Source: Yoonia litorea (GTDB taxonomy: Bacteria; Pseudomonadota; Alphaproteobacteria; Rhodobacterales; Rhodobacteraceae). Taken from it: DNA of 64,000 nt. Made by a program: the position numbers and the translations under genes. The stretch covers positions 1,364,001-1,428,000 of the forward strand of contig NZ_FOZM01000001.1 in NCBI RefSeq assembly GCF_900114675.1, written 5' to 3'. Position 1 is the first letter of the stretch; every line of letters starts with the position of its first letter. The notes under the pieces were generated by a model. That model ran no database searches. It was not told the origin of the DNA and worked only from the letters and a program-made list of their open reading frames with translations. This document shows positions 54,674 to 64,000 of this stretch, piece after piece.

Positions 54674-54700
54674 AAAGGCCCGCCGGATGGGCGGGCCTTT
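54674..54700 (-). terminator. Terminator of lpd
   Basis: AAAGGCCCGCC (54674-54684) and GGCGGGCCTTT (54690-54700) form an 11-bp perfect stem with a 5-nt loop. On the minus strand it is followed by TTTTGCTTTC, and it lies 20 bp after the lpd stop. It isolates uvrA from lpd transcription. Confidence 0.88.
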
Positions 54701-54719
54701 CTCAACCGGTTTGACCGGA

Positions 54720-56114
54720 TCACATGTGGATCACACGGCCATAAGCATCCAGAACGCTTTCGTGCATCATTTCCGACAGTGTCGGGTGCGGGAAAACAGT
54801 GTTCATCAGGTCTTCTTCGGTGGTCTCCAGCTGGCGGCCCACAACGTAACCCTGGATCAATTCGGTCACTTCTGCGCCGACCATATGTGCACCCAGCAAC
54901 TCACCTGTCTTGGCATCGAAGATTGTCTTGATCATGCCCTCAGGCTCGCCCAGTGCAATCGCCTTGCCGTTGCCGATGAAGGGGAAGCGGCCGACCTTGA
55001 TGTCATAGCCCAGTTCCTTGGCTTTCGCTTCGGTATAGCCGACAGAGGCCACCTGCGGATGGCAGTAGGTGCAGCCGGCAATGGTTTCAGGTTTCACCGG
55101 ATGGGCATGCTTGCCCGCGATGACTTCGGCAACCATCACGCCCTCGTGGCTGGCTTTATGGGCAAGCCATGGCGCACCGGCGATGTCGCCGATGGCATAA
55201 AGCCCCTCGACACCCGTGCGGCAGAATTCATCGGTCACCACATGGGTGCGGTCGATCTTGACGCCCAACTCCTCAAGACCCAGGCCCTCGACGTTGCCGA
55301 CAATACCCACGGCGGAGATAACTGTGTCGAATTCCATCTTCTCGACCTTGCCGCCGGTCTCGATATGGGCGGTCACCTTACCCTTGGCGCGGTCCAGTTT
55401 CTTGACCATGGCCTTTTCCATGATCTTCATGCCCTGCTTGACGAATTGCTTTTTGGCAAAGGCGGAGATTTCAGCATCTTCCACTGGCAGCACACGGTCC
55501 ATCACTTCGACCACTGTCGTGTCGGCGCCCAGCGTATTGTAGAAGCTCGCAAATTCGATCCCAATGGCACCCGAGCCGATGACCAGCAGCTTCTTCGGCA
55601 TCCGCTTGGGCTGCAGCGCGTGCTTGTAGGTCCAGACCAGATCACCGTCGGCCTCAAGCCCTGGCAGTTCGCGTGCGCGCGCACCTGTTGCCAGAACGAT
55701 GTTCTTGGCAGTTAGTTCTTCTGTGCCTTTATCGGTTTTGACGCTGACTTTACCTTTTGCGGGGATTTTGGCCTCTCCCATGACCACAGTCACTTTGTTC
55801 TTCTTCATCAGGTGACCAATACCGCCGGAAAGCTGCCCGGCGACCGCGCGGCTGCGCTTCACGACCGCATCCAGATCGTAATCCACGTTGTCAGCCTTGA
55901 GACCGAATTCCTTGGCGCGGTGCATCAGGTGGAAAACCTCTGACGAACGCAGCATGGCTTTGGTCGGGATACAGCCCCAGTTGAGGCAAATACCGCCAAG
56001 ATGCTCCCGTTCGACAATCGCGACTTTCATGCCAAGCTGAGCGCCACGAATTGCGGCGACATAGCCACCTGGTCCGGCACCAATTACAATCAGGTCAAAG
56101 TTTTGCGCAGCCAT
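54720..56114 (-). CDS. lpd: Dihydrolipoyl dehydrogenase (E3)
   Basis: FAD/NAD disulphide oxidoreductase that re-oxidises dihydrolipoamide of the 2-oxo acid dehydrogenase complexes. The 464-residue protein has the FAD motif VIGAGPGGYVAAIRGAQLG, the redox disulphide in GGICLNWGCIPTKAML, the NAD motif VIGSGAIGIEFASFYNTLGA, the second FAD segment VEGLYAIGDIAGAPWLAHKA, and the catalytic His-Glu in FPHPTLSEMMHE. No E1 or E2 gene adjoins it, so the complex served cannot be told. Two inverted repeats lie before its start. Confidence 0.96.
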   Translation of the reverse strand: MAAQNFDLIVIGAGPGGYVAAIRGAQLGMKVAIVEREHLGGICLNWGCIPTKAMLRSSEVFHLMHRAKEFGLKADNVDYDLDAVVKRSRAVAGQLSGGIGHLMKKNKVTVVMGEAKIPAKGKVSVKTDKGTEELTAKNIVLATGARARELPGLEADGDLVWTYKHALQPKRMPKKLLVIGSGAIGIEFASFYNTLGADTTVVEVMDRVLPVEDAEISAFAKKQFVKQGMKIMEKAMVKKLDRAKGKVTAHIETGGKVEKMEFDTVISAVGIVGNVEGLGLEELGVKIDRTHVVTDEFCRTGVEGLYAIGDIAGAPWLAHKASHEGVMVAEVIAGKHAHPVKPETIAGCTYCHPQVASVGYTEAKAKELGYDIKVGRFPFIGNGKAIALGEPEGMIKTIFDAKTGELLGAHMVGAEVTELIQGYVVGRQLETTEEDLMNTVFPHPTLSEMMHESVLDAYGRVIHM

Positions 56115-56135
56115 GCGGGGCCCTCCAAATCGAAA

Positions 56136-56188
56136 TTTAGTTGAACACTAAACTATTTTTGGGATGACCTCTAGTGACCATAGGTCAT
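56136..56188. promoter_or_regulatory. Inverted repeats upstream of lpd
   Basis: TTTAGT-N5-ACTAAA (56136-56152) and ATGACCT-N11-AGGTCAT (56164-56188) are perfect inverted repeats in the 87-bp gap between lpd and the DUF924 gene. They could be operators for lpd. The binding proteins are unknown. Confidence 0.35.
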
Positions 56189-56201
56189 AACGGCTAACCG
56201 A

Positions 56202-56798
56202 TCAGCGCAAGTGGCCCTGTTTTGCAGCCGCCTGCTGTGCGCGAATTGCCGCACCGTAGCCTCCGGCGTCGAGAAAGGCTTGCTCGGCGGCCGTTGTTTT
56301 GCGGCCCAGCGCGTCGTTGCGATAAGGAAACCGCCCGAAGTCACGGATCACGGCACGATGCGCCGCTGCATGATCTCGGTTACCGTCCCCATGTTCCGGC
56401 ATACGCGTATGGATCAGGCGGACCGCCCTGTCCTGATCGCAAAGGTTCTCCGAATGCATCAGAGGCAAGTAAAAGAACTGTCTGGCCGGTTCGTCGATCT
56501 TCATATCCCAGCCACGCTCAATCGCCATTTTCGCAGCCGCGAGGGACAGATGATCAGTCGAGAATGCCACGCCGCTGTCGCGGAACATGTTGCGTGGGAA
56601 CTGGTCTGTCAGAATGATGTAAGCCAGCGTGCCGGACGGATAGGTCAACCACAGCCCCAACGCCCCTTTTGTGGCTTCACGCCAGGTTCCCTCAAACCGC
56701 TCTCTGATCTTTTTATCAAAGTCAGGATCGGATCGATACCAGTCTTCCGGACCGCACTCATCAAGCCAGAACGACAATACTTCTTCGGGGCTTACCAA
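56202..56798 (-). CDS. DUF924 family protein
   Basis: All-helical protein of about 198 residues: SPEEVLSFWLDECGPEDWYR, LTDQFPRNMFRDSGVAFSTD, LPLMHSENLCDQDRAVRLI and DFGRFPYRNDALGRKTTAAE. These are the standard DUF924 blocks (tetratricopeptide-like fold, function unknown). TTG at 56798 is chosen since it gives the usual MVSPEEVLSFW start with GGAG before it; GTG at 56813 would add five residues. It stands alone between lpd and the MFS gene, same strand. Confidence 0.88.
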   Translation of the reverse strand: MVSPEEVLSFWLDECGPEDWYRSDPDFDKKIRERFEGTWREATKGALGLWLTYPSGTLAYIILTDQFPRNMFRDSGVAFSTDHLSLAAAKMAIERGWDMKIDEPARQFFYLPLMHSENLCDQDRAVRLIHTRMPEHGDGNRDHAAAHRAVIRDFGRFPYRNDALGRKTTAAEQAFLDAGGYGAAIRAQQAAAKQGHLR

Positions 56799-56921
56799 TG
56801 CTCTGCTCCGCACCGATTAATTTAGATTAATCGATACAGAGAAAACACACCATGACAAGGAGTTACCTTGCCGCAGGGTTCACGTCATGCAACGAACTGA
56901 CATCTGGCGTGAACGCGCCGC

Positions 56922-58184
56922 CTAACTTGTGGGCCGCTCTTCCTCTTCCTCGGCCTCGATATAGACCTCTTGGGCGAGCTCTGCTGCGATTGGGGTGGAT
57001 GCTGCTGACACTGGTGCATAAGACACTTGCGAGGCCTCGATATCGTCACGGCTCCGGCGTGTGGAGCGGTAGATACCATATGCTCCAACGGCACCCATCA
57101 AAGCTGCCGTGTAAAGCCAGTATCCGCTCTCGCCAATCGCATCCATCATGAAACCAACGATCAGCGGACCTGCGATTGCGCCGACGCCATTGATAAAAAG
57201 CAAACCACCGGAGGCCGCCGCCATATCCTCGCGCTCAAGATAGTCGTTGGCATAAGCAATCACGAGCGCATAGAGCGGGTTCGACGTGCCGCCAACAATT
57301 GCGCCACTGATCACGATAGCGACATAAGAGTTCTCGACGAAGAAGGCGACCATCGACCCTGCGCCGCCGATCAGGCCAAGCCAGATAATCAACTTCCGCC
57401 GGTCGATGCGGTCAGACAACCAGCCGATCGGATACTGCAACACCAGCGCAGAGACATAGATCGCTGAAACAAAGAATGAAATCTCGGCAACCGTCAGTCC
57501 GACGCGGCTGCCATAGACGGCAGACATGCCGAACTGCGCCGAAAACACGCCTCCAAGCATGAACATACCGAAGCAGGCAAGCGGTGATGCCGCGATCAGG
57601 TCCTTGATCTTCATTGGCTTTGTCGACTCGAAAGCCGGCATCGGTTTGACCGACAGCAGCACCGGCGCAAAGGCCAGCGAAACCAGAATGGAAGGGATGA
57701 TGAAAAGCACATAGCCTGACACATCGCCCTGGCTCACAATCCACTGCGCAAAGACAATCCCTGCCATCTGCGTGATCATGTAAAGCGAAAGCGCCTTGCC
57801 GCGGTTTTCATTGCTGGACGCGTCGTTCAGCCAGCTTTCTGCGGTAATGTAGAGGCCACAAAAGCAAAAGCCGATCACCACACGTCCAATGGTCCAAGCC
57901 CATGGTTCGACCAGAACAGGGTAGGAAATCAGGACTGCCGACACCATGGAGCCGAGTGCAGCAAAGACCCTCACGTGACCGACGCGTCTGATCAGTTGCG
58001 GGGTAAAACGCGAACTGAAAAGGAAACCTAGGAAGTAAGCCGACATCACAATCGACAGCGACAGCGTGCTAAAGCCTTCCACTTCGCCGCGCAGACCCAG
58101 CAGGGTCCCTTGCAGGCCGTTGCCGACCATAAGCATGAACATCCCGACGAAAAGCGCCCAAGACCCTGTGAATACCTGAACCAT
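56922..58184 (-). CDS. Major facilitator superfamily transporter
   Basis: Predicted 12-helix membrane transporter of 420 residues, of the YcaD-like type. It begins MVQVFTGSWALFVGMFMLMV, has the loop 2-3 region FSSRFTPQLIRRVGHVRVFA, GRVVIGFCFCGLYITAESWL and YPIGWLSDRIDRRKLIIWLG between helices 8 and 9, and ends in an acidic tail (EVYIEAEEEEERPTS). The substrate is unknown. AGGAGGGC lies before the ATG at 58184, making that start clear although the frame is open to 58280. Confidence 0.92.
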   Translation of the reverse strand: MVQVFTGSWALFVGMFMLMVGNGLQGTLLGLRGEVEGFSTLSLSIVMSAYFLGFLFSSRFTPQLIRRVGHVRVFAALGSMVSAVLISYPVLVEPWAWTIGRVVIGFCFCGLYITAESWLNDASSNENRGKALSLYMITQMAGIVFAQWIVSQGDVSGYVLFIIPSILVSLAFAPVLLSVKPMPAFESTKPMKIKDLIAASPLACFGMFMLGGVFSAQFGMSAVYGSRVGLTVAEISFFVSAIYVSALVLQYPIGWLSDRIDRRKLIIWLGLIGGAGSMVAFFVENSYVAIVISGAIVGGTSNPLYALVIAYANDYLEREDMAAASGGLLFINGVGAIAGPLIVGFMMDAIGESGYWLYTAALMGAVGAYGIYRSTRRSRDDIEASQVSYAPVSAASTPIAAELAQEVYIEAEEEEERPTS

Positions 58185-58285
58185 GACCAGCCCTCCTGAC
58201 GTTTTGCGTCCTATCACACGATTCGAAACTGAATTCACCACGAGAGTGCGACCAGTGCGCGCCCGTTTGCGCCGCGTCATATCTT

Positions 58286-58669
58286 ATGCAAGATCGCAAA
58301 AGCATGACCAAGACGCACAAAATCTATATCGGCCTCGCAGCTTTTTTCGCGCTTGGCGTTGCGATTGACTGGAACGTTTGGGACGGGCAGCCGCCAGCAT
58401 GGACATGGAACGATGTCATGCAGATGATTGGCGTGATCACGCTCTGCCTTTACTGGGAAAGCGCAGATGCCATGGAAAGAGGGGCAAAACATTCCAGAGC
58501 ATCGCAGCTTTGCACGATCCTGCTTCCGCCGCTTGGCACAGGCCTCTACCTCGCCCAGACACACCGCGCAACAAAAGCCGTCGTTGCTTTCTTCGCATTC
58601 TGGGGCGGTTTGGTTGCAAGCGCCTTTGTCACGGACGAGATCTGCTACAGGCTTTTATCAGCCGGCTGA
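58286..58669 (+). CDS. Small four-helix inner-membrane protein
   Basis: Hypothetical protein of 127 residues (121 if it starts at the ATG at 58304). Hydrophobic stretches [45 protein letters not shown] and [18 protein letters not shown] suggest four membrane helices; no motif is recognised. It is divergent from the MFS gene. Its 3' end overlaps the convergent queA by 25 bp. The ribosome-binding site is weak for both possible starts. Confidence 0.7.
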   Translation: MQDRKSMTKTHKIYIGLAAFFALGVAIDWNVWDGQPPAWTWNDVMQMIGVITLCLYWESADAMERGAKHSRASQLCTILLPPLGTGLYLAQTHRATKAVVAFFAFWGGLVASAFVTDEICYRLLSAG

Positions 58670-59712
58670 GGCAACAAAAGCGATGAGTCCCCGTATGAGA
58701 AGAACCGGTATTCGTCGGCAATAGCATGGGCATAAATCGCGCGGATCGTATTCACGCCCATCAGCGCAGAGACCAGCATCATCAATGTCGATTTGGGCAA
58801 ATGGAAGTTCGTCATGAGCCCGTCCGACATTTGAAACTCAAAGCCCGGCGTGATGAAGATATCTGTCGGTCCAACCCATGGCTGCATCTTGCCATCTTTC
58901 GCCGCACTTTCGATCAAGCGCATCGCTGTTGTGCCAACCGGGATGATGCGCCCCCCTGCGGCACGCGTCGCGTTCATTTCCTCTGCCGCTTGGCTTGTCA
59001 CCTCACCCCATTCGGCATGCATCTTGTGTTCGCTGATGTCATCGACCTTGACCGGCAGGAATGTCCCTGCCCCCACGTGGAGCGTCACGTGGGTGAACGC
59101 AACGCCGCGCTGTTCCAATGCGTCAAGCAAAGGTCCATCAAAATGCAAGGAGGCCGTCGGTGCTGCAACAGCACCCGCGCGTTTCGCCCAGTAGGTTTGA
59201 TAATCCTGCTTGTCAGCCTCATCAGCCTTCCGCTTTGCCTCGATATAGGGCGGCAACGGCATCGACCCCGCAGCAGCAAGTGCCGCGTCAAAGTCATCGC
59301 CCGTCAGATTGAAGCGCAGAACGCCCTGCCCGTCGCGGCGTCCCTCAACCGAGGCAGAGAGGTCATCGGAAAAGACAATCACCTCTCCGTCACGCACCTT
59401 TTTTAGCGGCTTGATGAGCGCGGTCCATGCGCCGTCCGACTGCGGCTCCAGCAATGTCACCTCGATCCGCGCCGCTGTATCCCCCGCCTCTCCAGACCTG
59501 TGACGGAGCCCGCTCAACCGCGCAGGGATCACCTTTGTGTCGTTCAGGATCAAACGATCACCGGGGCGCAAAATATCGGGCAGTTGATTGACGATCCTGT
59601 CCTCGATCATACCGCCCTGCGCGAGCAAAAGACGTGCGGATGAACGCGGACGCGCGGGACGGGTCGCAATCAACCGTTCAGGCAGATCAAAGTCGAAATC
59701 ACTCAGTTTCAT
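58645..59712 (-). CDS. queA: tRNA preQ1(34) S-adenosylmethionine ribosyltransferase-isomerase
   Basis: Adds and rearranges the ribosyl part of SAM onto preQ1-modified tRNA to form epoxyqueuosine. The 355-residue protein has [20 protein letters not shown] at the start, [39 protein letters not shown] with [45 protein letters not shown] and [17 protein letters not shown], all QueA blocks. Its start overlaps the upstream AsmA-like gene stop by 4 bp. Confidence 0.96.
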   Translation of the reverse strand: MKLSDFDFDLPERLIATRPARPRSSARLLLAQGGMIEDRIVNQLPDILRPGDRLILNDTKVIPARLSGLRHRSGEAGDTAARIEVTLLEPQSDGAWTALIKPLKKVRDGEVIVFSDDLSASVEGRRDGQGVLRFNLTGDDFDAALAAAGSMPLPPYIEAKRKADEADKQDYQTYWAKRAGAVAAPTASLHFDGPLLDALEQRGVAFTHVTLHVGAGTFLPVKVDDISEHKMHAEWGEVTSQAAEEMNATRAAGGRIIPVGTTAMRLIESAAKDGKMQPWVGPTDIFITPGFEFQMSDGLMTNFHLPKSTLMMLVSALMGVNTIRAIYAHAIADEYRFFSYGDSSLLLPQPADKSL

Positions 59713-62700
59713 TGGGACAGTTCCGGTGCTGGCCTGCGGAAGATTTCGCGAAACATCCCTGGCGTCAGCGCTGACAAGGGATTGACGCCAACCACAGGCG
59801 CGTCAGCCGTGCCGCCAATGGTATAATTAAATCCGATCAAACCTTCCCCTCGCCGTGTCAGAAATGCGCCAAGGCCGTTCACCAGATAGAACGGCGAGAC
59901 CACGCCTTGCAGATCAATCCGCTTACTGGCGAGCGTGTAGATGCCATCAAGCGAAATGCCAAGACCCGGCCCCACCGCGCTGGCCTCCGCAATGATAACC
60001 TCCGTCGGTGTGAGCCGAAATCTGGCCTCGACGCTGTCAAAGGCAAGACCTTGACCGTCAAGTTGTTGCAGCAGCCCCACGACACTGATCGCATCAAGCA
60101 GTGCCGCGATCGTCGGCGCATCCCTGACACGAATATCATCGACGGTAACGAACCCATCGAATTCGCCTGCGCCTGCGCTTGGCAGAAGCGTCAGATCGAA
60201 CGCCCCGCCGACGACGGTATCGGCGAGGCCAGTGGCCCGCAAAAGATCACCGGCATCTGCACTCCGCACCCTGACGGCAGATCGCCCGTCCCGTGGTGCG
60301 ACGGCCCCTGCAACTTGTGCTGCACCATTGACCTCAGCGGTGAAGTCTCCACGAAAGCCGCCTTCGCTGCGGAAGGCACCGGCAAAATTGCGCAGCGCGA
60401 TACCTTCGGTCACCTGGAGACGGTCAAGACGGATATTGATAGGGCCGCTGTCACCGCCGCCTGCGCCAAAGCGGGCCGCGCGCAGATCAATCGCACCGCC
60501 AAGAATATTCACACCGACTGGCTGGCCAGCCCCGCGCCCTTGCAAGGTAATCGGCGCATCCAGCCAATTGCCGACACGCACCCTGTCGAACCGCGCCACA
60601 TCAAGCTGCCCTTGCGGATCCAGGGCAATCGCGCCGGATGCCTGCAAGCCACCCCCGCCAATCTCAAGTCTGGTGACTTCAGGAACCGGCCCCAAGCGCC
60701 CTTCGATAACAAGATTGCCCGTGGTCTGCGGCCCTTTCGACCACCCCACCGCCGGTATTCCGACTGTGAGACCCGCCAAATCAGACGTCAGCGAAAACGA
60801 TGGCGTGCCCTGCCCGAACTGAACCGCAAGCTCACCGCGACCCCGCCCGGCTATTGTCCCCGGCGGAAGTGCGATTCCGAATTCATCGAGAAAGTCCTGT
60901 GACAAGGCGACATTGGCCAGCACCCGGCTACCAGGCAAATCAGGATCGCCAAAGCGCTGGTCCCATGCACCGATTGCGCTGACATCTCCAACCTGCACCG
61001 GGCCGGCGATGTTCACGCCTTGCCTGCTTGCCGTCACCTGCAGGCGCGGCGCCACGAATGTGCGACCGGGCAGCAACCGCTCACTGCGGACAGATGTCAG
61101 CTCAGACGTCATCGCAACCGTGATATCTGCAGGGTCGGGGCGTGGCATCAGCGGCCACCTGATCTGCCCTTCTGTCAGTGCGCGTCCCTGCGCCACTGTG
61201 ACCGGCAGATTGGCCTTGTCCATGTATTCAAAGGGCTTTTGATTGAGGATCGAGAGCGCCGCGGTGAGCGAACTGTCAATCGTCAGATCAAGCGTCGCTG
61301 GCGACGGGTTCAACCGCATATCTTCGATAATCATATGCGATCCGGCCAACGAAAGTGGTCCGCCCTGCGGGGCAAGAACGCGGCCATCCTCAAGACTGAT
61401 CACAAATCTGCTGTCTTCGATACTGGCGACACCGTCAGCACCTCTGATCGGAGGGATATGGCGCAGAAACTTGATCGCCGTATCCTCAAAGGCAAACCCG
61501 ACAGCGAATTGGGTCTCACGCTCTGGGGCCCGTCTGAAACCGAAAACGATATCCTCGAAGATGCCGCCACTGACATTCTTGGCAAACCAGTCACGCGACC
61601 GCGGCTTCATTGCAGGCGGCCAGAAGGCAACCATGCGTTCAGGCGTGACCTCATCCATCTCGGCGTCAAGTGCGATGTCCCAGCCAGCGTCAGTTGCCGC
61701 GATCCGGCCGTCAGCGACCAACCTGCTGTCAGCATCGCGCGCCGTGATCTGCCCGATATCCAGAACAAAAGGATTGAACCTCGCGCGGAAATCGACGGCA
61801 AGCGCAGGCAACGCCGGCGCCGTCTCATAAAAACCTGGCGGATTGATCACCACGTCCGTCAACCGCAACTGCGCAAGGATAGCGTCCGGCAAACCATCCT
61901 CAAAGGCTCGCAGATAGGCAGTCCCGTCGCCGCGCAAGCGCCCCCAGTCTGACGTGACATTCATTTCGCTAAAGCTGATCAGATCACGCACCGGGTCGAA
62001 GCTGAAATAGGCCTGCGCGTTCTCAAACCTGACAGGCGGTGTGCCGGGGTTCGGCTGAAACGCCCCTGCCCCGATCTCCAACCGCGCGTTCAATGGTCCC
62101 AACGCACCATCTTCATCCAGCACAGTGCGCATATCGGCACTGATGGGCGCGTCAATACCCTCAAGCCATGTCAAAGCGGGCGACTGCGTGGCCAGATCGC
62201 TTGCCACCGCATTGTCGAGGTTGAGGCCGATCTGTGCAGCAGCACTGCCTCGCGTGCTGGTATAGGACAAGCTCACCGTGGTCACGTCAGGGCGTCCTGC
62301 AAGCAAAGCAAAGTCGCCCCGCAACCGCGTTTGCCCATCCCTGAGGTCAAGTGAAAGACGACCACCATCAATGATCCAGCTCCGTCCGGCGCGCGCATCG
62401 TCGAAATTGATGATCACGCCTTCGGTGGTGACACGCTCCAGCGCGGCAAGGGCCGGTATCTCAAAAACGGCGTCAAACTGTTCGAGCAACTCAGGCAGGT
62501 TACGCCCCTCAGCCACATCTGATGCGCCGGTCTCGAAGGCAAACGACACCCGCCCGTCCCGCGCGCGCCTGAGGTTCACCTGCGCACCAAGCAGCCTGAC
62601 CTCTTGCGGCAAAAGCTGGCGTTGCAGGATCAATCCACGCGGCGAAATAAGGCCTTCAACCACAGGGACCCGGGTCAAGGTAAGGCCATCGGCGTCTACC

Positions 62701-62996
62701 AGCTTCGTATCGACCAACCTGACTGTCGGATGCAGATCGCGCCCGATGCGCACCGTGATCCTGCCAAAATCGAGTGCTGCGCCTGGCAGGATCTCTTCGA
62801 CCCGCTCCTCCACCCGCTCTGCGATCCAGCTTGGTGCGGTAATCTCGCGGTCGATCACCATCACAGCGGCAGCGGCAAGAAACGCCAGCGGCAAAAGCGA
62901 GACAACGAAAACGGCACGCAGCCAGAAGACCCAGGCAGGCATCACTTTGCGCTTGGGTGCAGGTTTCCGGGGTTCGTCGTCTGTTTCGTCTGCCAT
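59709..62996 (-). CDS. Large AsmA-like/DUF3971 protein (YhdP type)
   Basis: A 1095-residue protein with a cytoplasmic basic tail, one N-terminal membrane helix ([20 protein letters not shown]) and a very long beta-rich periplasmic part. The AsmA-like C-terminal region includes [20 protein letters not shown] and [20 protein letters not shown]. Proteins of this YhdP/TamB-like class are thought to bridge the membranes and carry phospholipids to the outer membrane; that role here is inferred. It is translated with queA (ATGA overlap) and is divergent from bcp. Confidence 0.86.
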   Translation of the reverse strand: MADETDDEPRKPAPKRKVMPAWVFWLRAVFVVSLLPLAFLAAAAVMVIDREITAPSWIAERVEERVEEILPGAALDFGRITVRIGRDLHPTVRLVDTKLVDADGLTLTRVPVVEGLISPRGLILQRQLLPQEVRLLGAQVNLRRARDGRVSFAFETGASDVAEGRNLPELLEQFDAVFEIPALAALERVTTEGVIINFDDARAGRSWIIDGGRLSLDLRDGQTRLRGDFALLAGRPDVTTVSLSYTSTRGSAAAQIGLNLDNAVASDLATQSPALTWLEGIDAPISADMRTVLDEDGALGPLNARLEIGAGAFQPNPGTPPVRFENAQAYFSFDPVRDLISFSEMNVTSDWGRLRGDGTAYLRAFEDGLPDAILAQLRLTDVVINPPGFYETAPALPALAVDFRARFNPFVLDIGQITARDADSRLVADGRIAATDAGWDIALDAEMDEVTPERMVAFWPPAMKPRSRDWFAKNVSGGIFEDIVFGFRRAPERETQFAVGFAFEDTAIKFLRHIPPIRGADGVASIEDSRFVISLEDGRVLAPQGGPLSLAGSHMIIEDMRLNPSPATLDLTIDSSLTAALSILNQKPFEYMDKANLPVTVAQGRALTEGQIRWPLMPRPDPADITVAMTSELTSVRSERLLPGRTFVAPRLQVTASRQGVNIAGPVQVGDVSAIGAWDQRFGDPDLPGSRVLANVALSQDFLDEFGIALPPGTIAGRGRGELAVQFGQGTPSFSLTSDLAGLTVGIPAVGWSKGPQTTGNLVIEGRLGPVPEVTRLEIGGGGLQASGAIALDPQGQLDVARFDRVRVGNWLDAPITLQGRGAGQPVGVNILGGAIDLRAARFGAGGGDSGPINIRLDRLQVTEGIALRNFAGAFRSEGGFRGDFTAEVNGAAQVAGAVAPRDGRSAVRVRSADAGDLLRATGLADTVVGGAFDLTLLPSAGAGEFDGFVTVDDIRVRDAPTIAALLDAISVVGLLQQLDGQGLAFDSVEARFRLTPTEVIIAEASAVGPGLGISLDGIYTLASKRIDLQGVVSPFYLVNGLGAFLTRRGEGLIGFNYTIGGTADAPVVGVNPLSALTPGMFREIFRRPAPELSQ

Positions 62997-63083
62997 CTTT
63001 TATTGATCGTCGCCAATCACTCTTTATCTTCGCCTGCCACGCACTAAAACGAAACCTACAAAACAACCCGGAGACGAAACCCA

Positions 63084-63551
63084 ATGTCACAGCCCGCCGT
63101 CGGAGACAACGCACCTGATTTCAACCTGCCACGCGATGGCGGCGAAATGGTCAGCCTATCGGATTTTTCCGGCAAGAAGGTCGTGCTTTATTTCTACCCC
63201 AAAGACGACACGCCCGGCTGCACGAAAGAGGCGATTGGTTTCACCGATATGGTTGATGCCTTTGATGCTGCCGGCGCGGTGATCCTCGGTGTCTCGAAAG
63301 ACAGCGTGACAAAGCACGATAAATTCGTGGCCAAGCACGACCTCAAGATTGCGCTTCTTTCCGATGAAGAAGGCGACGTCTGCGAACGCTACGGCGTCTG
63401 GGTCGAGAAGAACATGTATGGCAAGAAATACATGGGGATCGAACGCGCAACCTTTCTGATCGGGGCCGACGGCAAAATCGCCCAGATCTGGCGCAAGGTA
63501 AAAGTGCCGGGCCATGTCGATGCTGTTCTCGCAGCGGTCAAAGACGCGTGA
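63084..63551 (+). CDS. bcp: Thioredoxin-dependent peroxiredoxin (BCP type)
   Basis: Reduces hydroperoxides. The 155-residue protein has LYFYPKDDTPGCTKEAIGFT with the peroxidatic C46, then ILGVSKDSVTKHDKFVAKHD and ERATFLIGADGKIAQIWRKV. Unlike E. coli Bcp there is no Cys five residues after C46 (it is I51). The only other Cys is C100 in GDVCERYGVW, so resolution must use C100 or an outside thiol. CCGGAGAC precedes the ATG. The DUF455 gene overlaps its stop. Confidence 0.94.
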   Translation: MSQPAVGDNAPDFNLPRDGGEMVSLSDFSGKKVVLYFYPKDDTPGCTKEAIGFTDMVDAFDAAGAVILGVSKDSVTKHDKFVAKHDLKIALLSDEEGDVCERYGVWVEKNMYGKKYMGIERATFLIGADGKIAQIWRKVKVPGHVDAVLAAVKDA

Positions 63552-64000
63552 CGCTCGCAGAAATGGCCGTCGCGGTTCTGACGACCGCTGACGGTCGTCA
63601 AAAGACCGCTCTTTCAAGGAATTTCGCAGCCCAATGGCGGGCGTCCCGCGCCGCAGGGACGCCTATTGAGGTTGGCACTGCAAATCCGCCTTTGCGTCCG
63701 GCACGCCCGGAAAAACCCGAGCTACGCGACCCCCGCGACGTGCCGCACCGCAAACCGGGGTCAGAGGCGGGTCGGATCGCCTTGCTCCATGCAGTTGCGC
63801 ATATCGAGCTGAATGCGGTCGATTTGCATTGGGATATTATTGCACGGTTCAGCGGCACCCGCCTTCCGATCGGTTTCTTCGATGATTGGGTGAAAGCCGC
63901 CGATGAAGAATCCAAGCATTTCAACCTGATGTGCGACTGCCTTGAACGACTGGGCAGTCACTACGGCGCCTTGCCAGCGCATGCGGGGATGTGGCGTGCA
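63548..64000 (+). CDS. DUF455 ferritin-like protein (3' end outside window)
   Basis: The first 151 codons of a gene cut by the right edge. Its GTG overlaps the bcp stop (GTGA), showing coupling; an internal ATG at 63563 is less likely. It contains LRDPRDVPHRKPGSEAGRIA, LLHAVAHIELNAVDLHWDII and FFDDWVKAADEESKHFNLMC, with the Glu/His residues (AHIE, EESKH) that bind a di-iron centre in MiaE-like ferritin-fold proteins of the DUF455 family. The function is unknown. Pairing with a peroxiredoxin is suggestive but may be chance. Confidence 0.88.
   Translation, partial: MTLAEMAVAVLTTADGRQKTALSRNFAAQWRASRAAGTPIEVGTANPPLRPARPEKPELRDPRDVPHRKPGSEAGRIALLHAVAHIELNAVDLHWDIIARFSGTRLPIGFFDDWVKAADEESKHFNLMCDCLERLGSHYGALPAHAGMWRA

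Noticed and set aside
1..64000. CRISPR arrays, rRNA operons or insertion sequences
   Set aside because: No regularly spaced repeats, rRNA-like blocks or transposase genes were seen on either strand.

Overview
The window looks like a chromosomal segment of an alphaproteobacterium of the order Rhodobacterales (Roseobacter/Rhodobacter group). The evidence is the gene content and order: ppiD-trpE, trpGDC-moaC-moeA-lexA with comEC, gltX and gltA; ccm genes beside argC; a one-chain indolepyruvate ferredoxin oxidoreductase; a Hint-domain protein; and alphaproteobacterial SOS boxes of the form GAAC-N7-GAAC. The DNA is moderately GC-rich and tightly packed, with many 4-bp start/stop overlaps and several convergent genes whose ends overlap. 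I cannot name the genus. I saw no rRNA, tRNA, CRISPR array, insertion sequence or prophage.

Layout. 1-8 kb: pdxH (cut by the window edge), fabI, a deleted LysE-type exporter remnant, gpt, an aminotransferase, ppiD, trpE and a divergent polysaccharide deacetylase. 8-19 kb: trpG-trpD-ung-trpC-moaC-moeA, lexA with its own SOS box, comEC, gltX, gltA and a GNAT enzyme. 19-26.8 kb: a DUF2087 gene facing a minus-strand run argC-ccmE-[endolysin-holin-small membrane protein]-ccmF-ccmH-paaG-like, plus murI. The bracketed genes resemble the lysis cassette that releases gene transfer agents in this order, here set inside a cytochrome c maturation run. 27-32.6 kb: iorAB, its divergent LysR regulator and a Hint protein. 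32.6-36.8 kb: a probable small RNA, purL, bolA, an unlisted 40-codon ORF, grxD, zapA and a coiled-coil partner. 37-43.4 kb: tkt, a lipoprotein, a PhyH dioxygenase, two GAPDH genes with different predicted cofactor use, a 47-residue membrane protein between them and a DUF1127 protein. 43-46 kb: hydrolase, coaD, CBS protein, LysR. 46-51 kb: a valine-degradation cluster (mmsA, acyl-CoA dehydrogenase, 3-hydroxyisobutyryl-CoA hydrolase, mmsB) and a secreted Gly/Asn-rich protein. 51.6-64 kb: uvrA with an SOS box, lpd, DUF924, an MFS transporter, queA, a large AsmA/DUF3971 protein, bcp and a truncated DUF455 gene.

Connections between genes. lexA and uvrA share the same SOS operator. GAPDH-1, GAPDH-2, the DUF1127 gene and the iorAB/lysR gap carry variants of one palindrome, GTTA-N-CG-N-TAAC, suggesting a shared LacI-type regulator of carbon metabolism. 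The window holds both a probable GTA release cassette (endolysin/holin) and the DNA-uptake channel ComEC, whose upstream region has a CtrA-like site; CtrA is known in Rhodobacter capsulatus to control both GTA release and recipient competence.

All calls were made by reading the sequence; no database search was run. Family names rest on recognised motifs and remembered family features. Operator and RNA assignments are inferences unless stated otherwise.
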